NCBI GenBank assembly: GCA_031263335.1
Contig: JAISGB010000091.1
Location: forward strand, 1-6,358
Length of the DNA stretch: 6,358 nucleotides
Origin: Eubacteriales Family XIII. Incertae Sedis bacterium
Lineage (GTDB): Bacteria > Bacillota > Clostridia > Peptostreptococcales > Anaerovoracaceae
Reading direction: 5' to 3'
Below, piece by piece: positions 1 through 6,358 of this stretch. Position 1 is the first letter of the stretch, and every line of letters starts with the position of its first letter. A program made the translations under genes and the position numbers. Below the pieces are notes generated by a model that worked only from the letters and a program-made list of their open reading frames with translations, had not been told where the DNA came from and searched no databases.

Positions 1-1506
1 TTGATCGATCTGCCGCCGACCGTGAGCAACTACAGCAATACGCCGGGCTTTGAAGACGTGCCCGTGAAGTTCACGGTTCAAGGCGCGAGCGTGTTGGACG
101 GTTACCCCGGCACATCCAAGATGACATTGGATCTGTACGAGATTACGGTTGTCGGCGGCGGTACGGGTACTGAGTATATCGGTTCGACCGACCTCCCCGT
201 CACCGAAAGTACGGCGAATTATGAGACCACCTTCAGCGCCCTTCATGCGAATACGACCTATTACTTTACCATATCCGGCGAAATGGCCGGGACGACCGTC
301 CCGTTCTACGACGCATCGACCGAGCAGACGGGGCGGCAGTACCGCTTCACGACGGCCAAGAGCCTGCAGATCGGCAATCCGTCGTCCTCCAAAAGCTTCA
401 CGGTCGCGTACAAGGCGGACGCCTACAACGACAAATACCTCGCGGTCGACTATACCCTGTCGGGTCCGAGCCGAGGCTTCGAGATATGGTATGACGTCGT
501 GAAGACGAGGGAAGCGGACGGGACGGATATACCGGACGGGCAACGGCGGACGGAATCCTTCAAGGAAGCACTGACCGTGTTTTTTACGGACGGCAAGCTG
601 AACTACGGCAAGATACCGATCGCGGCGCAGTCGGATGCGGGCGCCTTGGCGGGATTCTGGGCGTACGGCGCGACGTATGAGATCACGATCCGCGCCGCTT
701 CCGGCGCCATGAATCTGGGCGAGTCGGGTTCCGAGACCTATACGACGCCGATCCCGAGGCAGCCGCAGTTCATCGTGACGGCGACGCCGGATGGGACGGC
801 GACGCCGGGGTCGTACGAGACCTTTCCGATGGTATTCAGGATCACGCCGTCCGACCCGGATTCCGTCATCACAGAGAGCCAATACATGGTGCGCGTACTG
901 AACGGCGCGTCCGAGGATCTCACGCCGGCGGATATAGCGACGACGGTCTATACCTTCGGGCAGACGGCAAACCGCCAACAGACCGTCACCGTGCCGAACC
1001 TGCAGGAGGCGGACGGCTATACCCTGCAGATCTACGCGGTGGACGACCGAAATTATGAGGGCGGGTCCGACTATCCCCCCATCGATACTATCATCACGCC
1101 CGGCGTCGAACTCGGCGACGGCGACATTGTTCGGCGCATCGTTCGGAGCGTGCAGTTCGACGTGTTCAAGGCCAGCTCGTTGCGGATCGGCGATATCACG
1201 GTATCCCCGCTCGAAAGCGTCACCCAGCTCATCTTTGAAAACGAGCAAAACCTCGGCGAAGAAGCGAAATTCATCAAGTATTCGATCACGAAGGCCGACG
1301 GCGGCGAGTTGCCGATCTCATCCGAGATCCTGTCCTTTGCCTTGACGTCGTCGGGCAGCGGCGCGGACGCCTACAAATACTACAACCTGCCGACGAGCAT
1401 CAGGGATAAGGATGCGGGCCTCTACCTCATCGAGTTGAGGTTCATCGGCCCGGATCGCGTGACGGTGGTCGGGCAAAAGACGGTCAGTTTCCGAAAAATG
1501 AGCTGA
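1..1506 (+). CDS. Multi-domain fibronectin-III/Ig-like surface protein, 5' partial
   Basis: The open frame runs from the first base to a TGA at 1504-1506 (501 codons visible). The first codon is TTG, but no upstream ribosome site can be seen and the protein begins inside a beta-rich module without a signal peptide, so I treat it as cut by the window edge. It reads as about four beta-sandwich modules, roughly residues 1-120, 121-252, 253-377 and 378-501. The first ends with a fibronectin-III-like signature (LHANTTYYFTISG followed by YRFTTAK), and the second and third have similar strands (YEITIRAAS, YTLQIYAVDD). It is rich in Thr, Ser, Gly, Tyr and Asp and has almost no Cys. No catalytic motif, sortase signal or C-terminal membrane helix is visible. 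The next gene starts 23 bases later, so the two are probably co-transcribed. By family knowledge such proteins are extracellular scaffolds or adhesins; the specific role is unknown. Confidence 0.88.
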   Translation: MIDLPPTVSNYSNTPGFEDVPVKFTVQGASVLDGYPGTSKMTLDLYEITVVGGGTGTEYIGSTDLPVTESTANYETTFSALHANTTYYFTISGEMAGTTVPFYDASTEQTGRQYRFTTAKSLQIGNPSSSKSFTVAYKADAYNDKYLAVDYTLSGPSRGFEIWYDVVKTREADGTDIPDGQRRTESFKEALTVFFTDGKLNYGKIPIAAQSDAGALAGFWAYGATYEITIRAASGAMNLGESGSETYTTPIPRQPQFIVTATPDGTATPGSYETFPMVFRITPSDPDSVITESQYMVRVLNGASEDLTPADIATTVYTFGQTANRQQTVTVPNLQEADGYTLQIYAVDDRNYEGGSDYPPIDTIITPGVELGDGDIVRRIVRSVQFDVFKASSLRIGDITVSPLESVTQLIFENEQNLGEEAKFIKYSITKADGGELPISSEILSFALTSSGSGADAYKYYNLPTSIRDKDAGLYLIELRFIGPDRVTVVGQKTVSFRKMS

Positions 1507-1529
1507 CGGGAAAACGGAAGGGGCAAACC

Positions 1530-3482
<1,953 letters not shown>

Positions 3483-3512
3483 GGCGGGACCGGATCCTGA
3501 GGGAGCGATCGT

Positions 3513-4292
3513 ATGATCACGATGTTCATAGTCGTAATAGCCGCGTTGGTGGCGCTGAACGGGTTTTTCGTGTTTATCATCCGTACCCTCGCGGGCCGCG
3601 TGGGGAAATTCGCGCAGGACAACATGCTCCGGCAGTCGAGCGTGTTTGACGAGTTGGTCATGAGGAAGGAAGAGGAGTACAAAATCCTCGAGGAACGCGT
3701 CGGGACGGCGCGGGCGCGGCTTGAAGCCCTCGAGGCGGGACCGGCCGTCGTCCGACCGTCCGGGGACGCGCCGAGCTACAACGCGATCGCCGCCGCCGAC
3801 TACAAGGATCCCGACTTCCCGGCGGACTATCGCGAGATACGGGAACACTTCGTCTGCGACAAGCGGGAGAAGCTGAAGCGCATTCTGGAGGAGTTGCCGG
3901 TACGGCGGGAGGGCGCGGAGGTCTTGGCGGCGCGGCGTGTCCTCGAGAACATCGACGCGGAAGACGTGTTCCAACTCGCGACGCTGTCGGGCCACGAGCA
4001 GTTCGATATCCTGAAAAACGCCTTCGACGAGGATCAGGAAAAATTACTTTACTCCTACGCGAGGGGGCGCGAGAGCTTCGAGGGCTTCGATTTCATCTCG
4101 TGGCTGCGCCGCTTCGTCGATGAGCGCGGCGCCGACGTCGTGGTGCGCACGGCGAACCCGAACGACGACCTCGGCGTCGTGGACGGACGTGTGCGCACGG
4201 AATACGACGACGCGCTCTGCGAAGGCATGTACGTCATGGCAAACGGCAAAATGTACGACTATTCCATACGGAACAAGGAGATCAACGGATGA
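3513..4292 (+). CDS. Shortened b-delta-like peripheral stalk subunit, membrane anchored
   Basis: The protein has 259 residues. ATG 3513 is preceded by TGAGGGA (3498-3504). Residues 4-23 form one membrane helix, as in subunit b. Residues about 25-75 are a charged helix likely to be coiled coil (VMRKEEEYKILEERV, ARARLEALEA). A Pro/Ser/Gly hinge follows (76-90), then a helical acidic region (about 100-195). The end (235-259) contains EGMYVMANGKMYDYSIRNK, which resembles the delta-subunit C-terminus (GGI.V..GDKV.DGS.R.KL). The gene order c, this gene, alpha is where atpF and atpH normally lie, so I read it as a b-delta fusion, as occurs in mycobacteria but much shorter. The b-type coiled coil is about 50 residues rather than more than 100, so the stalk may not follow the usual route to the top of F1. 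The stop overlaps the alpha start by 4 bases (ATGA). The b-like half rests on topology and position, the delta-like half on weak similarity. Confidence 0.72.
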   Translation: MITMFIVVIAALVALNGFFVFIIRTLAGRVGKFAQDNMLRQSSVFDELVMRKEEEYKILEERVGTARARLEALEAGPAVVRPSGDAPSYNAIAAADYKDPDFPADYREIREHFVCDKREKLKRILEELPVRREGAEVLAARRVLENIDAEDVFQLATLSGHEQFDILKNAFDEDQEKLLYSYARGRESFEGFDFISWLRRFVDERGADVVVRTANPNDDLGVVDGRVRTEYDDALCEGMYVMANGKMYDYSIRNKEING

Positions 4293-5617
4293 GCATGCAG
4301 CAAGGGAACGACTCGATCAAGGACCGGATCGCCGCGATCAAGTCGCAGAAGAACATCTACGGCTTGGGGCGCGTGGCGCGTATGCGCAACTACATCATAG
4401 AAGTGAGCGGCTTGGAGGATGTCGGCTACTACGAGCAGGTGAGCGTGAAGGACAAGGCCGTCGGCTACGTGAGCCGCATAGGCCGCGACACGGTCACGGT
4501 GGAACTCATCCGGACGGACAGCCCCGTCCACGTGGACGACGAGGTCGTCGCCGCGGGCAGGACCTTCGGCGCCTTCTACTCGCCCGACTCCATCGGCAAG
4601 GTCGTCGACATGTTTGCCGAGGACAAGATGACGGGGAACATCTTCAAGGATCGCCGGCATATCGGCGTCATTCCGCCCACGATCCCCATCATGGACCGCA
4701 CGAAGGTGAACAGGCCCATGTATACGGGGCTGTCGAGCATAGACATGATGTATCCCATCGGGCGGGGGCAACGCCAACTCATCATAGGCGACAAAAAGAC
4801 GGGCAAGACGCAGATCGGCTTGGACGCCATCGCAAACCAACGCGGGCAAAATACCGTCTGCATCTACATCGCCCTCGGCAAGACGAAGAAGACGGTCAAG
4901 GAGGTCTACACCGAGTTGCAGAGCCGAGGGGCGATGGAATACACGACCATTCTCGCGGCCTTCCAGGACGACGGCGCGCCGTCGCTGTACATGACGCCCA
5001 TGGTCGGGCTGAACATCGCCAACATCTACATGCGGTCGGGCCGGGACGTCCTCGTCGTCATCGACGACCTGACGCTCCACGCGAATATCTATCGCGAGAT
5101 CAGCCTGCTCGCGGGCAAGGTGCCGGGGCGCGACGCCTATCCGGCCGACGTGTTCTATCTGCACGCGAGTCTGCTCGAACAGGGTTGCCAGCACAAGGAC
5201 GGCGGCTCCATCACGATCCTGCCCATCGTGGAGACGCGCGGCGGCGAGATCACGGACTACATCTCCACGAATATCATCTCCATCACCGACGGACAGATCG
5301 TGCTGTCCGCGAAGGCTTTCGAGCAGGGTCGGAAACCCGCGATCGACTTCGGACTCTCCGTCTCGCGTCTCGGCGGCGCCGTGCAGATACCGGAGTTGCG
5401 CAAGGTCGGCGCGGACGTGCGCCGCGAGCTGCTCTCCTATCTCGAGATGCGCGAGGTGTTCGAACTCGTCAACATGGACGAGATGAACGAGGACATGCGC
5501 CGCAAGATCACGCGCGGCGGCTCGATCATGGACCTCGTGAACCAATACAAGTTCAGCCCCATCGGGCCGCAGGAGATGGTCGCGCGCTTCTCCGAGTTTG
5601 TGGAGGACAAAGACTGA
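4289..5617 (+). CDS. atpA-like: F1 ATPase alpha-like subunit, C-terminally short
   Basis: The protein has 442 residues, against about 500-513 for typical alpha. ATG 4289 follows AAGGAG (4275-4280) and overlaps the previous stop, which suggests translational coupling. In order it has: an N-terminal helix (about 7-19, the delta-binding position in alpha); a beta-barrel (about 22-90); a P-loop GDKKTGKT (167-174, Walker lysine 173); Walker-B VLVVIDDL with Asp259-Asp260; PGRDAYPADVFYLH; ITDGQI; and GLSVSRLGG, with Arg360 at the position of the alpha arginine finger (E. coli Arg376). A short helical C-terminal domain ends after QYKFSPIGPQEM. Alpha rather than beta is indicated by the SVSR motif and by IALGKT where beta has GERTREG with its catalytic glutamate. 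Two oddities are Lys170 in place of the usual P-loop Gln (GDRQTGKT) and the loss of about 55-60 C-terminal residues. It should form a hexamer with a beta subunit and supply its arginine finger to beta sites. Beta is not in the window. Confidence 0.96.
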   Translation: MSMQQGNDSIKDRIAAIKSQKNIYGLGRVARMRNYIIEVSGLEDVGYYEQVSVKDKAVGYVSRIGRDTVTVELIRTDSPVHVDDEVVAAGRTFGAFYSPDSIGKVVDMFAEDKMTGNIFKDRRHIGVIPPTIPIMDRTKVNRPMYTGLSSIDMMYPIGRGQRQLIIGDKKTGKTQIGLDAIANQRGQNTVCIYIALGKTKKTVKEVYTELQSRGAMEYTTILAAFQDDGAPSLYMTPMVGLNIANIYMRSGRDVLVVIDDLTLHANIYREISLLAGKVPGRDAYPADVFYLHASLLEQGCQHKDGGSITILPIVETRGGEITDYISTNIISITDGQIVLSAKAFEQGRKPAIDFGLSVSRLGGAVQIPELRKVGADVRRELLSYLEMREVFELVNMDEMNEDMRRKITRGGSIMDLVNQYKFSPIGPQEMVARFSEFVEDKD

Positions 5618-6358
5618 TGAAGATGAAGACCGTCGTCAAGGTCATGAACTTCCATTCGCTCGTCCACATCGACGCGGCGCGCCGCATGACGGAAAAATAC
5701 ATCCGCATGGAGGCCGAGGTCACGAAGATCATCGACATCATCGTGAACAACAGGAACTTTATCCTCGACAAGCTCGCACTGAAGGTGAACGAGTCCGCGC
5801 CGCCGCTGAACATCTACATCGGCAGCGATTTCAGCTTTTGCGGCGGCCTGAACTCCATCATCCGCGACGAAATGATGAAGGACGACGAGGGCGAAAAGAT
5901 TATCATCGGGCGGAAGCTGCGCGCCGGCGCCGCGGGCGACGTCCTGCTTGCGATGACGAAGGAGGAGTTTGACGATGAATATTACCGGATCGAACAGGTT
6001 CTCGACGACAGTATCCGCTATATGCGGCACTCATCCATCAATGTCATCTACAACCATTACTACCACGCGGGCAATATCTCGCTGCGCAGCCGCAAGATAT
6101 TCCCCATCCCGCTCGCGAGCGGGAACGACCATTCCACGGAGGACTTTGTCGTAGAGGGTGATGTGGACAGCCTGCTGCGCAGCCTCACGAGCACCTACAC
6201 GAGCTACGAGGTGAAGATCGCTTCCATCAACAGCTTCGCGTCCGAAAACATCATGCGCCAAGCGGCGACCACCGAGTCGCTGAAAAAAATCGATGAGCTC
6301 GAAGAGATGCAACTGCGCGAAACTCGCAAAAACAAGAAGCAAAAGGCCTTTGCGAAAG
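5617..6358 (+). CDS. atpG-like: F1 ATPase gamma-like central shaft subunit, 3' partial
   Basis: There are 247 complete codons, open at the right edge. ATG 5617 shares one base with the alpha TGA (5615-5617) and lies 10 bases after GGAGG (5602-5606). A second ATG at 5623 is possible but worse spaced. Family marks, in order, are: an N-terminal helix (about 8-50); IYIGSDFSFCGGLN with the conserved CGGLN at 75-79; a IIIGRK strand; VIYNHYYHAG...FPIPLA, matching the gamma YN.F....P.P segment; and a C-terminal helix with SFASENIMRQAATTES, equivalent to the gamma SE..ARM.AM..AT signature. It is somewhat shorter than usual gamma (about 286). The visible end (ETRKNKKQKAFAK) aligns near the C-terminal tip and is more basic than the usual small/hydrophobic tip that rotates inside the alpha-beta ring. 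It is expected to form the shaft between F1 and the c-type ring. By the order of atp operons, beta should follow. Confidence 0.92.
   Translation, partial: MKMKTVVKVMNFHSLVHIDAARRMTEKYIRMEAEVTKIIDIIVNNRNFILDKLALKVNESAPPLNIYIGSDFSFCGGLNSIIRDEMMKDDEGEKIIIGRKLRAGAAGDVLLAMTKEEFDDEYYRIEQVLDDSIRYMRHSSINVIYNHYYHAGNISLRSRKIFPIPLASGNDHSTEDFVVEGDVDSLLRSLTSTYTSYEVKIASINSFASENIMRQAATTESLKKIDELEEMQLRETRKNKKQKAFAK

Noticed and set aside
4259..5545. 428-codon open frame on the minus strand opposite alpha
   Set aside because: It lies antisense to an unmistakable F1 alpha gene and has His/Asp/Arg/Val-biased composition with no recognisable motif.

Overview
The window is GC-rich (roughly 60% by eye) bacterial DNA with six protein genes, all on the + strand and tightly packed. 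Shine-Dalgarno sequences precede the genes whose starts are visible. The first gene enters from the left edge and the last runs off the right edge. The organism cannot be named from this. The purine-rich ribosome sites and the secreted fibronectin-III-like proteins would fit an anaerobic Gram-positive (Firmicutes-type) bacterium, but that is a weak inference.

Layout: (1) 1-1506, the C-terminal part of a large protein made of beta-sandwich (fibronectin-III/Ig-like) modules. (2) 1530-3113, a secreted or membrane-anchored protein with an unrecognised N-terminal domain, a 55-residue glycine-rich GGT/GGS repeat and FN3-like C-terminal modules. (3) 3114-3236, a gap with a strong RNA hairpin (3130-3172) and the ribosome site of the next gene. 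(4) 3237-3482, a c-ring (AtpE-like) proteolipid. (5) 3513-4292, a small membrane-anchored protein that looks like a shortened b-delta peripheral stalk. (6) 4289-5617, an F1 alpha-like subunit. (7) 5617-6358, an F1 gamma-like subunit, cut just before its end. The order c, b/delta, alpha, gamma copies a canonical atp operon, so a catalytic beta and an epsilon are expected just past the right edge.

This is unlikely to be an ordinary ATP synthase. The c-type protein keeps the glycine-rich helix 1 and the polar R-N-P loop that contacts gamma, but it has alanine (Ala60) where the ion-carrying Asp/Glu belongs, and no acidic residue anywhere in its two membrane helices. The place where subunit a (the ion half-channels) normally sits, just upstream of c, is taken by the two surface-protein genes. 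The peripheral stalk is too short for the usual architecture, and alpha lacks about 55-60 C-terminal residues. Together these suggest an F1-type rotary ATPase uncoupled from ion flow and joined to a membrane ring and extracellular FN3/glycine-rich proteins: an ATP-driven surface machine. The nearest known idea is the set of repurposed F1-like ATPases in Mollicutes (the gliding motor of Mycoplasma mobile and the 'F1-like X0' clusters). The missing charge and gene order are read directly from the sequence; the machine is inference.
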